Program-made: the position numbers and the translations under genes | Shown here: positions 1 through 8,184 of the stretch, in pieces | Position numbering within the stretch: position 1 is the stretch's first letter | Layout of the letters: each line of letters starts with the position of its first letter | Notes under the pieces: generated by a model | Seen by the model: the letters and a program-made list of their open reading frames with translations, nothing else | Database searches by the model: none | What the model was told of the DNA's origin: nothing | DNA from: Arthrobacter sp. Leaf137 | GTDB lineage: Bacteria > Actinomycetota > Actinomycetes > Actinomycetales > Micrococcaceae | NCBI RefSeq assembly: GCF_001423525.1 | Contig: NZ_LMOI01000020.1 | Span: 156,691-220,690, forward strand | Direction: 5' to 3' | Length of the DNA: 64,000 nucleotides

Positions 1-1290
1 CGCGGGGTTGATCGTGTATTTGGCCACGTAGCGTTTGAGGCGGAAGTTGTCGTTCCCGGCGCTGCCCTGCCCGGGGGCCGATCCGTCGGCACCAAGGTCC
101 GTGCCGCCGTCGGCCGCTAAAACTCCGCGCTGCTTTTTCATCTTGTCCGCCACCTGCCAGGTGCGGGTGATCACCTCGCCCACCCGGCCCATGGCCTGGG
201 AGTCGGAGGAGGTGATGGAGAAGATGCCCATGTCCTGCAGGACGTCCTCGGCGGCGATGGTCTCGGCGCGGATGCGGGAGTCGGCGAAGGCCACGTCCTC
301 GGGGATGTCCGGGTTGAGGTGGTGGCAGACCATCAGCATGTCCAGGTGCTCTTCGATGGTGTTGCGCGTGTACGGCAGTGTGGGGTTGGTGGAGGCGGGC
401 AGGACGTTGGGCATCCCGGCGATTTTGATGATGTCCGGAGCGTGTCCGCCGCCGGCGCCTTCGGTGTGGAAGGTGTGGATCACGCGGCCGTTGATGGCGC
501 GGATGGTGTCTTCCACGAAGCCGCACTCGTTGAGGGTGTCGGTGTGGATGGCCACCTGGACGTCGTATTCATCGGCCACGGTCAGCGACATGTCGATCGA
601 GGACGTGGTGGAGCCCCAGTCCTCGTGCACTTTCAGGCCGATGGCACCGGCGCGGATCTGCTCGGCGAGGGGTTCGACGGCGGACGCGTGGCCCTTGCCG
701 AACAGGCCGATGTTCATGGGGAACGCCTCGGCGGCCTGCAGCATGCGGTGGATGTGCCATTTGCCGGGTGTCACCGTGGTGGCCTTGGTGCCCTCCGCCG
801 GGCCCGTGCCCCCGCCGATCATGGTGGTCACGCCGCTGGTCAGGGCCGTGGCCACCTGGTCCGGGGAGATGAAGTGGATGTGCGTGTCGATGCCGCCGGC
901 GGTGAGGATTTTGCGTTCCCCGGCGATGATCTCGGTGCTGGCGCCGATCACGATGTCCACGCCGTCGGTGATCTGGGGGTTGCCGGCCTTGCCAATCCGA
1001 AGGATGTGGCCGTCCCTGAGGGCAACGTCCGCCTTGTAGATTCCGGTGTAGTCCAGAATGACGGCGTTGGTGATGACGGTGTCGGGGATGTCCTCATCAC
1101 GGGTGGCCTGGCCGTTCTGGCCCATGCCGTCGCGGATCACTTTGCCGCCGCCGAACACCACTTCCTCGCCGTAGACGGTGAAGTCCTCCTCGATTTCGAG
1201 GAACAGTTCGGTGTCCGCCAGGCGGATCTTGTCGCCGGTCGTGGGGCCGTACAGGTCGGCGTACTGCCGCCGCGGGATATCGAAGCTCAT
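1..1290 (-). CDS. ureC: Urease subunit alpha (partial, C-terminus beyond window)
   Basis: Catalytic subunit of the nickel urease that hydrolyses urea to ammonia and carbamate in the cytoplasm. The first 430 of about 570 residues are present. The active site is visible: the HxH nickel ligands in THIHFI, the carbamylated lysine in GLKVHEDWG, the flap MVCHH, and the aspartate in [12 protein letters not shown]. The ATG overlaps the ureB stop as ATGA, so translation is probably coupled. Order gamma-beta-alpha is the standard layout, and accessory genes would be expected further left outside the window. The missing C-terminus is only the window edge; nothing seen suggests a defect. Confidence 0.98.
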   Translation of the reverse strand, partial: MSFDIPRRQYADLYGPTTGDKIRLADTELFLEIEEDFTVYGEEVVFGGGKVIRDGMGQNGQATRDEDIPDTVITNAVILDYTGIYKADVALRDGHILRIGKAGNPQITDGVDIVIGASTEIIAGERKILTAGGIDTHIHFISPDQVATALTSGVTTMIGGGTGPAEGTKATTVTPGKWHIHRMLQAAEAFPMNIGLFGKGHASAVEPLAEQIRAGAIGLKVHEDWGSTTSSIDMSLTVADEYDVQVAIHTDTLNECGFVEDTIRAINGRVIHTFHTEGAGGGHAPDIIKIAGMPNVLPASTNPTLPYTRNTIEEHLDMLMVCHHLNPDIPEDVAFADSRIRAETIAAEDVLQDMGIFSITSSDSQAMGRVGEVITRTWQVADKMKKQRGVLAADGGTDLGADGSAPGQGSAGNDNFRLKRYVAKYTINPA

Positions 1291-1640
1291 GTGGCGTCCC
1301 TTTCGGTGGCTGACCCGGTCTGGCGGGCGCCGCCGTCGAGCTTTCCGTTGATGGCGTTGCTGAGCCCGAATACTTCGCGGGACCCTGCAAGTTCGATGAG
1401 CCGGACGCTGCGGGAATCCCCGGGTTCAAACCGGGCAGCCGTCCCTGCAGGGATGTCCAGGCGCCGGCCGCGGGCTGCTGCCCGGTCGAAGTCCAGCGCA
1501 GCGTTCGCCTCGGCGAAGTGGAAGTGCGAGCCCACCTGCACGGGCCGGTCGCCGGTGTTGGTGACGGACAGCTCGATGGCGTCGCGCCCCGCGTTTGCCG
1601 TCACGGGCTCCGGGCGGAGGACGTATTCTCCTGGAATCAC
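1287..1640 (-). CDS. ureB: Urease subunit beta
   Basis: Small structural subunit of the urease (alpha-beta-gamma)3 assembly, 117 aa. It opens with MIPGEYVL, typical of the family, and contains the conserved [11 protein letters not shown] segment. It lies 9 bp after ureA and overlaps ureC by 4 bp, so the three genes form one tight operon. The last dozen residues (after KLDGGAR) are a short extension of the kind that varies between species. Confidence 0.97.
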   Translation of the reverse strand: MIPGEYVLRPEPVTANAGRDAIELSVTNTGDRPVQVGSHFHFAEANAALDFDRAAARGRRLDIPAGTAARFEPGDSRSVRLIELAGSREVFGLSNAINGKLDGGARQTGSATERDAT

Positions 1641-1649
1641 TGCGGCTCC

Positions 1650-1952
1650 TTAGCGGATGGGATCGTGGACGGTGACCAGCTTGGTGCCGTCAGGGAAGGT
1701 GGCCTCGATCTGCACGTCGTGGATCATTTCGGGCACCCCCTCCATGACGTCCTCGCGGGTGAGGATGGTGGTGCCGTAGCTCATGAGGTCGGCAACGGTC
1801 CGGCCGTCCCGGGCGCCTTCGATCAGTTCGTAGCTGATGATGGCCACCGCTTCGGGGTAGTTGAGCTTGAGGCCGCGGGACTGCCGGCGCCGGGCGAGGT
1901 CGGCGGCCACCACGATCATGAGTTTTTCCTGCTCACGTGGCATCAGATGCAT
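1650..1952 (-). CDS. ureA: Urease subunit gamma
   Basis: Smallest urease subunit, 100 aa, starting [14 protein letters not shown] as in most UreA proteins. An in-frame TTG fifteen bases upstream is possible, but the ATG is preferred: it matches the family N-terminus and has a GAAGGGA ribosome site about 7 nt upstream. It contains the conserved LNYPEAVA and DLMSYG segments and ends TVHDPIR. First gene of ureABC; its promoter should lie in the roughly 100 bp before the palindrome that separates it from the isochorismatase-like gene. Confidence 0.97.
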   Translation of the reverse strand: MHLMPREQEKLMIVVAADLARRRQSRGLKLNYPEAVAIISYELIEGARDGRTVADLMSYGTTILTREDVMEGVPEMIHDVQIEATFPDGTKLVTVHDPIR

Positions 1953-2054
1953 GCGGGGTCCCTTCAACGGCCGGCGGACAGCGTGGATTCAGAGTAGGCC
2001 CCGCACATTTCCGCCACGTTTCAGGTCCATCATCCGGACGCCTCGGCGCGGACG

Positions 2055-2152
2055 CGCTGAGTCTCCCCGCCTTTGGCTCCCCCTTGGCAGCGGACGACGG
2101 CGGTTGGCCCGGACACGCCGTCGTCATCGCTCAAAGGTGGGGAGACTCAGCG
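2055..2152. repeat. Nested long palindrome between ureA and the hydrolase gene
   Basis: Two 21-base arms (2055–2075 and 2132–2152) pair along their whole length, with a single G·U. Inside, a second 10-bp stem pairs GACGACGGCG with CGCCGTCGTC. There is no T-tract on either side, so it is not a simple intrinsic terminator. It sits just after the stop of the upstream minus-strand gene and before the urease promoter. It may be a 3'-end stabilising or REP-like element, or a cruciform-prone spacer. Confidence 0.6.
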
Positions 2153-2162
2153 GCTACTTGGC

Positions 2163-2711
2163 TTAGCGGAGCCGGGCGAGGATCTCGTCCGTGGACTGGA
2201 CCGGCTGGCGGTAGGTGGTGGAGAGGATGCGGAGCATGTCCGCCGCGTCCTTGTCATCCTCGGAGGCCATGGCGTCCTTGGCGTAGCTGACCCGGATGTT
2301 GTGGGCGAAAGCGTCGGCGGCCGTCTGGGCAATGCAGTTGTGGGTGGAGACGCCGGCCAGCACCACTTCGTTGGCGCCACAGTTCCACAACCGGGACAGT
2401 AGGTCGGTGCCTACGAACGCACTGTCGCGCGTCTTGTTCAGCTGCGGCAGGTCCCCCTTGGCCAGGCCCGGCACGGACTGCGCCTGCTCGGTGCCGCGGA
2501 AAATGAAGCCTTGGTCATCGTCGAGCATGCTGAGGGTCCAGGTGGACTTGTCCCGCTCATGCTCGGTGCCCACCAGCAGCGCCTTGTGGCCAGCGGCCTC
2601 GAATCCCTTTAGCAGCCGGTTGCATTCGCCCACCACCCTGTCCTGCTGGGCGGCCAGCTCAGGCGCTTCGAAGAAAGCGTTCTGCATGTCGATGACCAAC
2701 AGGGCTATCAC
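2163..2711 (-). CDS. Isochorismatase-family cysteine hydrolase
   Basis: A 182-residue cytosolic hydrolase of the isochorismatase/nicotinamidase fold. The Asp-Lys-Cys triad is visible: Asp8 in LVIDMQNAF, Lys93 in LNKTRDSAF and Cys126 in STHNCIAQTA. The start is GTG with a GAGGAAGG ribosome site; an earlier in-frame codon would add an unconserved tail. The substrate cannot be told from sequence (nicotinamide, isochorismate, ureidoacrylate and N-carbamoyl compounds are all hydrolysed by this family). It lies 61 bp downstream of a LacI-type regulator on the same strand and may be co-transcribed with it. Confidence 0.88.
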   Translation of the reverse strand: MIALLVIDMQNAFFEAPELAAQQDRVVGECNRLLKGFEAAGHKALLVGTEHERDKSTWTLSMLDDDQGFIFRGTEQAQSVPGLAKGDLPQLNKTRDSAFVGTDLLSRLWNCGANEVVLAGVSTHNCIAQTAADAFAHNIRVSYAKDAMASEDDKDAADMLRILSTTYRQPVQSTDEILARLR

Positions 2712-2772
2712 GTGGGGACCTTCCTCTCGCCGGACCGTTGTGGGTAACGTACCCACCTCCGGCCAAAAGACG

Positions 2773-3777
2773 CTAGGGCGCGGACTCCCGGATCCTCAGC
2801 TGGAATTCGGCTTCAACGTGCACTCCGGCGTCGGCGGTCTCGCGGCCGGCGATCCGATCCAGGAGCAGCGCCATGGACCGTTCGGCGATCTCGTCCATCC
2901 CGGGCGAAACGGTGGTCAGGGACGGTGAGGCGAAGCGGGCTTCGTCCACGTCGTCGAAGCCAGCCACTGCCACCTCCTGCGGCACCCTGACGCTGCGGAT
3001 CAGGAGTTCGTGCAGCGCTCCGAGCGCCAGAACGTCGTTCAGGCCGAAAACGGCGTCGAACTCCACGCCCGCTTCCAGCAGCCCGGCCACGGCGGCGGCA
3101 CCGGCGTCGCGGCGCCACTCACCCGGGGCGATCAGCGCCGGGTCAAAGGGGATTCCAGCGTTCTTCAAGGCGGTGCGGTAGCCGTTTAGGCGCAGCCCGG
3201 CGGTGCCGGTGGATTCCTCCGGCGTGGCACCAATGACGGCAATACGACGGCGGCCTCCCGCCAGCAGGTGGGAGGTCAGCGCGGCGGCGGCCTCCTCGTT
3301 CTTCATGGTGACCAGGTCGAACCGCGGGTCCACGATATGTTCGCCCAGCATCACGAGGGGCTTGGATCCGGCCCGCTCGGTAATGGCGTCGGCGCCGATG
3401 GACAGCGGTGTGAAAAGCAGGCCGTCCGTGAGTTGCCGGAACGGGCCCTGGAGGGCGTTCAATTCGGCCGTCCCCTCCGCGGCGGACTGCTCCACCAGGA
3501 CGCGGTAGCCGTGTTTGGTTGCCGCGTCCATCAGCTTGGAGGCGAGTTCGGCGTAGTAGGGCGCCGAAAGGTCCGAGAGGACGAGGCCCAGCATGGAGGT
3601 CTTGCCGGACCGCAGGCTGCGGGCGGTGAGGTTGGCTTCGTAGCCCAGTTCCGCGATGGCATCTTCCACCCGCTGTTTGGTGGCGGGGCGGATGAACTCA
3701 TAGTTGTTCAGGACGTTGGAGACGGTCTTGAGTGAGACACCCGCGGCCTTCGCAACGTCGTTCATGGTTACTGCCAT
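2773..3777 (-). CDS. LacI-family transcriptional regulator
   Basis: 334-residue regulator with an N-terminal LacI helix-turn-helix (DVAKAAGVSLKTVSNVLNN, residues 7–25), a hinge helix (ARSLRSGKT) and a periplasmic-binding-protein-like effector domain, including the conserved VAGFDDVDEARFASPSLTTV segment near the C-terminus. Its ATG overlaps by one base the stop of the upstream HhH-GPD gene (TAATG), so the two are translationally coupled. A LacI-type palindrome lies upstream of the nearby arabinofuranosidase gene, so that gene is a candidate target and an arabinose-related effector is possible. The effector is inferred from position only. Confidence 0.93.
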   Translation of the reverse strand: MAVTMNDVAKAAGVSLKTVSNVLNNYEFIRPATKQRVEDAIAELGYEANLTARSLRSGKTSMLGLVLSDLSAPYYAELASKLMDAATKHGYRVLVEQSAAEGTAELNALQGPFRQLTDGLLFTPLSIGADAITERAGSKPLVMLGEHIVDPRFDLVTMKNEEAAAALTSHLLAGGRRRIAVIGATPEESTGTAGLRLNGYRTALKNAGIPFDPALIAPGEWRRDAGAAAVAGLLEAGVEFDAVFGLNDVLALGALHELLIRSVRVPQEVAVAGFDDVDEARFASPSLTTVSPGMDEIAERSMALLLDRIAGRETADAGVHVEAEFQLRIRESAP

Positions 3778-4355
3778 TAACGTTCTTTTCCTGCCTTCGC
3801 CGCGGCCTTGGCCGCCTGCTTGCTGGCCCGCACCTTCACCAGGGATTCGGGGTCCACGATGTCCGCCACGGACAGGTAGGAGCCGTCCTCACCGTAGTGG
3901 CCTGCCGCTTCCCGCCAGCCCGGGGCCTGGAGACCGCGCTGTTTGCCCAGCAGGGCCAGGAAGATCTTGGCTTTCTGGTCACCGAACCCGGGCAGGGCCT
4001 TCAGCCGCTTCAGCACCTCGGCGCCGCTGGGCTCGCCCTGGGTCCAGATGGCGGTGGCGTCGCCGTTCCAGTCGTTCTGCACGGCTTCGGCGAGCGCCTG
4101 GACCCTGGCGGCCATGGAACCGGGGAACCTGTGGACGGCGGGCCGTTCCTTGAACATCTCCACGAAGGCCTGCGGATCATGGCCGGCAATGGCTTCGGGT
4201 GAGACGGTTCCGATGCGGGTCCTGATCTTTTCCGGCCCCGCGAACGCCGATTCCATGGTCACCTGCTGGTCCAGCAGCATGCCGGTCAGCAGGGCGAAGG
4301 CGTCCTCACTCAACAACTTGTCCGCGGCGGGATCCCCCGTGATGTGCAGCTCCAT
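3777..4355 (-). CDS. HhH-GPD-type base-excision DNA repair family protein
   Basis: 192-residue protein resembling the helix-hairpin-helix GPD glycosylases. It has LTGMLLDQQVTME near the N-terminus and a hairpin-like LKALPGFGDQKAKIFLALL around residues 115–135, followed by a lysine/alanine-rich tail. No 4Fe-4S cysteine cluster is present, unlike MutY or endonuclease III. The second of two nearby ATGs is chosen because GGGAGG lies about 9 nt before it but abuts the first. Coupling to a LacI regulator is unusual for a repair protein. Glycosylase activity is not certain: the catalytic aspartate expected after the HhH is not obvious. Confidence 0.8.
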   Translation of the reverse strand: MELHITGDPAADKLLSEDAFALLTGMLLDQQVTMESAFAGPEKIRTRIGTVSPEAIAGHDPQAFVEMFKERPAVHRFPGSMAARVQALAEAVQNDWNGDATAIWTQGEPSGAEVLKRLKALPGFGDQKAKIFLALLGKQRGLQAPGWREAAGHYGEDGSYLSVADIVDPESLVKVRASKQAAKAAAKAGKER

Positions 4356-4424
4356 GCCGTCCATCCTCCCACCTGCGGGCCGCCGTCGTCATAAGGACGC
4401 CTCCGCCGTCACCGACCCGGGGTG

Positions 4425-5960
4425 TTAGCTGCCCACCGCCAGGCGGATCATGGACCAGGACACCGCCGGGAGCTCCGCGGTGAGGCGGCCGCCTTCGGCT
4501 TTGACCGTGACGTTCTCCGCGGGCTCCACGGACGTCGAATCGTCCGCGCTTGCCTGCCAGTACGGGTCCTTGTTGGCATAGGTCAGCGCCTCCAGCACGC
4601 GGACGTTGCCCAAGCCCGCGACGGCGGCATCCAGGGTGAGTGCGTCCGTTGCCGATCGGTTGACGGCGAACACCACTGCCTCGCCCTTGCCGGAGTCGAA
4701 AGTTGCAACGGCGGACAGTGCGGCGACGCCTGCGGTGGTGCCGCCGCTGACCAGCGGGGATTCGACGGCGAGCTGCAGGACAGTGCCGGCGGCGTGCCGG
4801 GAGGTCAGGGCAAAGGGGTGGAAGGTGGTCTGCTTCCAGGCGCGGCCGCCGGGTTCGGTCATGATGGGGGCGATGACGTTGACCAGCTGGGCCAAGCTCG
4901 CGGAATGGACCCGGTCCGTGTTCTTGAGCAGGGTGACCAGCAGGTCGCCCACCACCACGGCGTCTGCCACCGTGTAGGTGTCCTCCAGCAGCACGGGGGC
5001 TACCGGCCAGTCCTTGCCGGAGGGTGCCTTGGACTCGGCCCGGCTCATGTGCCAGACGTTCCATTCATCGAAGGAGATGTTCACCTGTTTGGTGGACTTC
5101 TTCACCGATTTCACGTGGTCGATGTGGCTGACGATGTCCTTGATGAAGGCGTCCATCTTGTGCCCGGCAGCCAGGTGTTCCTGGAGGTCGCCGAAGTCCT
5201 CGAAGTACTGGTGGGCGGAGATCAGGTCCACCAGCTCATAGGTTTCGGACAGGACCACGCGCTCCCATTCGCCGAACGTGTCCATGGTGGGACCGGAACT
5301 GCCGCAGGCTACGAGTTCCAGGTCAGGATCGATCATCCGCATGCCGCGGGCCGTGTCCGCCGCGAGCCGCCCGTATTCGAGGGCGTTCTTGTGGCCGATT
5401 TGCCACGGGCCGTCCATCTCGTTGCCCAGGCACCACATGCTGATGCCGTAGCCGTCCTGTGCACCGTTGGCGCGGCGCTGGTCGGAAAGCGCAGTACCGC
5501 CTTCGATGTTGCAGTACTCCAGCAGGTCCATCGCCTCCTGGATGCCGCGGGTGCCCAGGTTGACGGCCATCATGGGTTCCACGCCGGCCTTGGCGGACCA
5601 CGCCGCGAATTCGTCCACGCCCACCAGGTTGGGGTCTGTGGAGTGCCAGGCCAGGTCGAGGCGTACAGGCCGCTGGTCCTTCGGCCCCACGCCGTCCTCC
5701 CACCGGTAGCCGGAGACGAAGTTGCCGCCGGGGTACCGCACGGTGGAGACGCCGAGTTCCCGGGTCAGGTCCAGGACATCACGGCGGAAACCGTCCTCAT
5801 CGGCATCGGGGTGGTCGGGCTCAAAGATGCCGGTGTAGACGCACCGGCCCAGGTGCTCCACGAAGGCGCCGAACGTGCGGCGGCGGACTGGACCAACGGT
5901 GAAGGCCGGGTCAAGGGTTACTTTGGCGGTTGCCGGTTCAGGGGTTGCCACGAAAAACAT
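4425..5960 (-). CDS. GH51 alpha-L-arabinofuranosidase
   Basis: 511-residue glycoside hydrolase family 51 enzyme that releases terminal L-arabinofuranose from arabinan or arabinoxylan fragments. The catalytic acid/base is the Glu of CLGNEMDGPW and the nucleophile the Glu of SFDEWNVWH; RYPGGNFVSGY is the conserved N-terminal part of the barrel. There is no signal peptide, so it acts in the cytoplasm on imported oligosaccharides, as is usual for GH51. The ATG giving MFFVATPEP is chosen; upstream in-frame codons run through the promoter region. A LacI-type operator lies 19 bp before the start codon. Confidence 0.95.
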   Translation of the reverse strand: MFFVATPEPATAKVTLDPAFTVGPVRRRTFGAFVEHLGRCVYTGIFEPDHPDADEDGFRRDVLDLTRELGVSTVRYPGGNFVSGYRWEDGVGPKDQRPVRLDLAWHSTDPNLVGVDEFAAWSAKAGVEPMMAVNLGTRGIQEAMDLLEYCNIEGGTALSDQRRANGAQDGYGISMWCLGNEMDGPWQIGHKNALEYGRLAADTARGMRMIDPDLELVACGSSGPTMDTFGEWERVVLSETYELVDLISAHQYFEDFGDLQEHLAAGHKMDAFIKDIVSHIDHVKSVKKSTKQVNISFDEWNVWHMSRAESKAPSGKDWPVAPVLLEDTYTVADAVVVGDLLVTLLKNTDRVHSASLAQLVNVIAPIMTEPGGRAWKQTTFHPFALTSRHAAGTVLQLAVESPLVSGGTTAGVAALSAVATFDSGKGEAVVFAVNRSATDALTLDAAVAGLGNVRVLEALTYANKDPYWQASADDSTSVEPAENVTVKAEGGRLTAELPAVSWSMIRLAVGS

Positions 5961-6266
5961 CCTCGTTCTCTTTTGATTTACAACGTTATAGAAAATATTG
6001 TTGGCGCTGCGGTGATCTGAGTCAAGGGTGCGGCGCGAAACGGTCGCCGGAAAGAAACTTTTTCGCAGCCGGGCCGGGAGCTGAAGCGGCACCGGGCGTC
6101 CCACCTGCGGCTACGCGCAAAGCAAGTAGCGGTTTCGAGTATCCAAGTAATACCTAATCTGAAAGTCGAGTACCGTTACTCATTCTCCGGCCCCGGACAG
6201 CCCACTAGGTTTTTCACAGGGACAGGGCGTCTTTCTGCCCCTGCAGGACTTAGCTCACCAGGGGGT
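5961..6266. other. Intergenic region, divergent promoters of GH51 and GAF–ANTAR genes
   Basis: No gene is supported here. The left third is unusually A+T-rich for the window and holds the LacI-type palindrome and presumably the GH51 promoter. The rest should hold the promoter of the GAF–ANTAR gene; no convincing -35/-10 pair could be assigned by eye. Confidence 0.6.
5979..5990. promoter_or_regulatory. Candidate LacI-family operator
   Basis: The sequence TACAACGTTATA is a palindrome with one mismatch around a central CG, the usual form of LacI/GalR-type operators. It sits just before the arabinofuranosidase start, where a repressor would block transcription. The LacI-family gene about 2 kb away on the same strand is the nearest candidate binder. 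Confidence 0.55.
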
Positions 6267-7310
6267 GTGAGAGTGGCAATGCACGCACGACAGGTGAGCC
6301 CAAACTTCCCGGGTCAACGCACCCGGGTACTAAGCGGGGCCGGCGACGAGGAGGCCTTTGAGACCAAGGCCTCTCCCCCAGCCGTCGCCGGCCCTCTTCT
6401 TTCTTCGCGCCCTCATGGACCGCGTCCTGCCGCCGGGTTGCCGACGGTTGCGCCGCATGGCAGCACGCAGGTTTCCACCGGTCCGGCCTCGAAAACAGCA
6501 CAGGCTGGCCGGAATGACGGCAGCCAGGCGATATTGCTTGATCTGGTGACCGGGGCAGACTCACTGACCGATTCCCTTGACCGGCTGGCCGCCGCTGCGG
6601 TCCGGTTGGTGGCAGGTGCCCAGCAGGCGGGCGCGCTTCAGTCAGCTGGCACGCGGATCGAATGTGCGGTGGTGCTGACCCAGCCCCGCCGGTCTCCCGC
6701 CATTACGGGGACATCGCGGGACGCGGAGCGGATGATGGCGTGGGAGCAGCAGGCGGCGGAGGGCCCCACCAGCGAGGTGCTGGCTGGCGGCCATCCCGTA
6801 GCGGTTCTTCAACGGCACGGGGATTTCCGCTGGCCGCGCTACTGCAGCGAGCTTCAGATTGCCGGTTTTGGCAGCGTCCTGGGCGTAAGGCTCCGGGTTG
6901 ACGGTTCAGGCGATGCGGGGGGTTCGGGCTCATCCGGTGAAGCACCGGGCGCGGACGCGGAAACCCACGCTGCGCTGGCGTTCTTCGCCCCGGATTCCAA
7001 AGCATTCCCCCTGCAGGTCATCGCCGAGGCCCGCGCCTTCGCCGGGTTGGCATCCCGGAGCCTGCGGATGGCCCTCGACCTGCATACAGCCCGTTCCGTG
7101 GCCTCGGACTTGCGCTCGGCACTGGACAGCCGCACCTCCATCAACGTGGCGTGCGGCGTCATCATGGCCCAGAACCGGTGTTCCTACAACGAGGCGTTTT
7201 CCATCCTGGCCAAGGCCTCGAGCCACCGGAACATCAAGGTCCGCAGGATTGCGGAGGACATCCTCGAGCGGCTGCCCGAGGGGCCCCCGCAATCCCACTT
7301 CGGACACTAG
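6267..7310 (+). CDS. GAF and ANTAR domain RNA-binding regulator
   Basis: Up to 347 residues. A GAF-like sensor region spans about residues 90–260 (from LLDLVTGADSLTDSLDRLA to AEARAFAGLASRSL). A C-terminal ANTAR domain of about 55 residues follows (SALDSRTSINVACGVIMAQ, then EAFSILAKASSHRN). ANTAR proteins bind paired RNA hairpins and prevent transcription termination. The start is uncertain: GTG at 6267 or 6273 or ATG at 6279 follow AGGGGG, but the first ~85 residues are low-complexity and overlie a strong nested hairpin. The true start may therefore be downstream (a TTG lies at 6534), with this region an untranslated leader. The ligand sensed is unknown. Confidence 0.88.
   Translation: MRVAMHARQVSPNFPGQRTRVLSGAGDEEAFETKASPPAVAGPLLSSRPHGPRPAAGLPTVAPHGSTQVSTGPASKTAQAGRNDGSQAILLDLVTGADSLTDSLDRLAAAAVRLVAGAQQAGALQSAGTRIECAVVLTQPRRSPAITGTSRDAERMMAWEQQAAEGPTSEVLAGGHPVAVLQRHGDFRWPRYCSELQIAGFGSVLGVRLRVDGSGDAGGSGSSGEAPGADAETHAALAFFAPDSKAFPLQVIAEARAFAGLASRSLRMALDLHTARSVASDLRSALDSRTSINVACGVIMAQNRCSYNEAFSILAKASSHRNIKVRRIAEDILERLPEGPPQSHFGH
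6308..6394 (+). promoter_or_regulatory. Hairpin cluster in the 5' region of the ANTAR gene (possible attenuator)
   Basis: First hairpin: CCCGGGT/ACCCGGG (6308–6314 with 6321–6327) closing a six-base loop. Second: a 12-bp stem (6337–6348 with 6383–6394) enclosing an 8-bp stem GAGGCCTT/AAGGCCTC, followed by the pyrimidine tail TCTTCTTTCTTC. This looks like an anti-terminator hairpin followed by a terminator. Six-base loops are typical of ANTAR targets, but the loop CAACGC lacks the usual A1/G4 in register, so recognition by the encoded protein is only a suggestion. Confidence 0.45.
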
Positions 7311-7361
7311 CCCGGAAGCAGGCCCACCCGTCGGCCTTGCACTGACACGACGCGGGCCGCG

Positions 7362-8021
7362 CTATGCGTCGGCGCGGCGGGTGAAGACCATGTGCACCAC
7401 TCCGGCCGGCGATGTGGTGGATTCGATGTCGAAGCGCTCGTCGAGTCCTTCCAGCCCGTCCCACAGCCGCTCGCCGCGGCCAAGGATGATGGGTACCACG
7501 GCGATATGCATGTGGTCGATCAGGCCTGCCTGAAGAAACTGCCGCACCGTGCCGGCACCGCCGCCAATCCGGACGTCGAGGCCGGGGGCCAGTTCGCGGG
7601 CCTTTTCGAGCGCCGTTGCGGGGTCGGCGTCAACGAAATGGAAGGTGGTTCCGCCCTCCATTTCGAGGACCGGCCGGGGGTGGTGGGTCAGGACAACGAC
7701 GGGCGTGTGGAAGACGGGGTTGCTGCCCCACCACCCCTTCCACTCTTCGTCCTCCCAGGGCCCGCGCTGGGGGCCGAACTTGTTGCGCCCCATGATTTCG
7801 ACGCCGATTCCGGTGCCCCACTGGCTGGCGAAGGCCTCATCGACGCCGAAGGATGCCTGCCCCTCTCCGTGGAGGCCCATGGCGCGGAAGGTACGGGTCC
7901 CGAAGGCCCACTCCATGAGCCGTGATCCGGCATGGCCGAAAGGGGCCTCGAGTTGCTGGCCCTCACCCGTGCCGAAGCCGTCGAGGGAGACCGAGAAGTT
8001 GTGCACGCGGACGAGGGACAT
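7362..8021 (-). CDS. Dihydrofolate reductase-like (RibD C-terminal domain) protein
   Basis: 219-residue member of the RibD C-terminal/DHFR-like superfamily. It opens MSLVRVHNFSVSLDG, contains IMGRNKFGP (NADPH-binding MGR segment) and IGGGAGTVRQFLQAGLIDH, and ends with HIAVVPIILGRGERLW, all typical of the family. Such proteins are presumed NADPH-dependent reductases but most have no known substrate. The start ATG has AGGAG upstream; in-frame codons further upstream lie in the divergent promoter region. It is convergent with the GAF–ANTAR gene and divergent from the secreted repeat protein. Confidence 0.85.
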   Translation of the reverse strand: MSLVRVHNFSVSLDGFGTGEGQQLEAPFGHAGSRLMEWAFGTRTFRAMGLHGEGQASFGVDEAFASQWGTGIGVEIMGRNKFGPQRGPWEDEEWKGWWGSNPVFHTPVVVLTHHPRPVLEMEGGTTFHFVDADPATALEKARELAPGLDVRIGGGAGTVRQFLQAGLIDHMHIAVVPIILGRGERLWDGLEGLDERFDIESTTSPAGVVHMVFTRRADA

Positions 8022-8184
8022 GTCATCTCCTGGGGTGTGCTTGTGGGCAAATGGGATGATCGCGTCATGTGACCTTGAAGTATCTTTGCACCCATAGTAA
8101 TGAGCTGAATGGTCACGGGCCGCATAACAAGTATCATTCACCCAAAGAGCGATGACTCTTCTTTTCACACTTTGGGGGACTAAT

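Noticed and set aside
6315..6320. Hexaloop CAACGC as a bona fide ANTAR target
   Set aside because: The A and G are displaced by one position from the A1/G4 pattern, so only the general architecture was reported.
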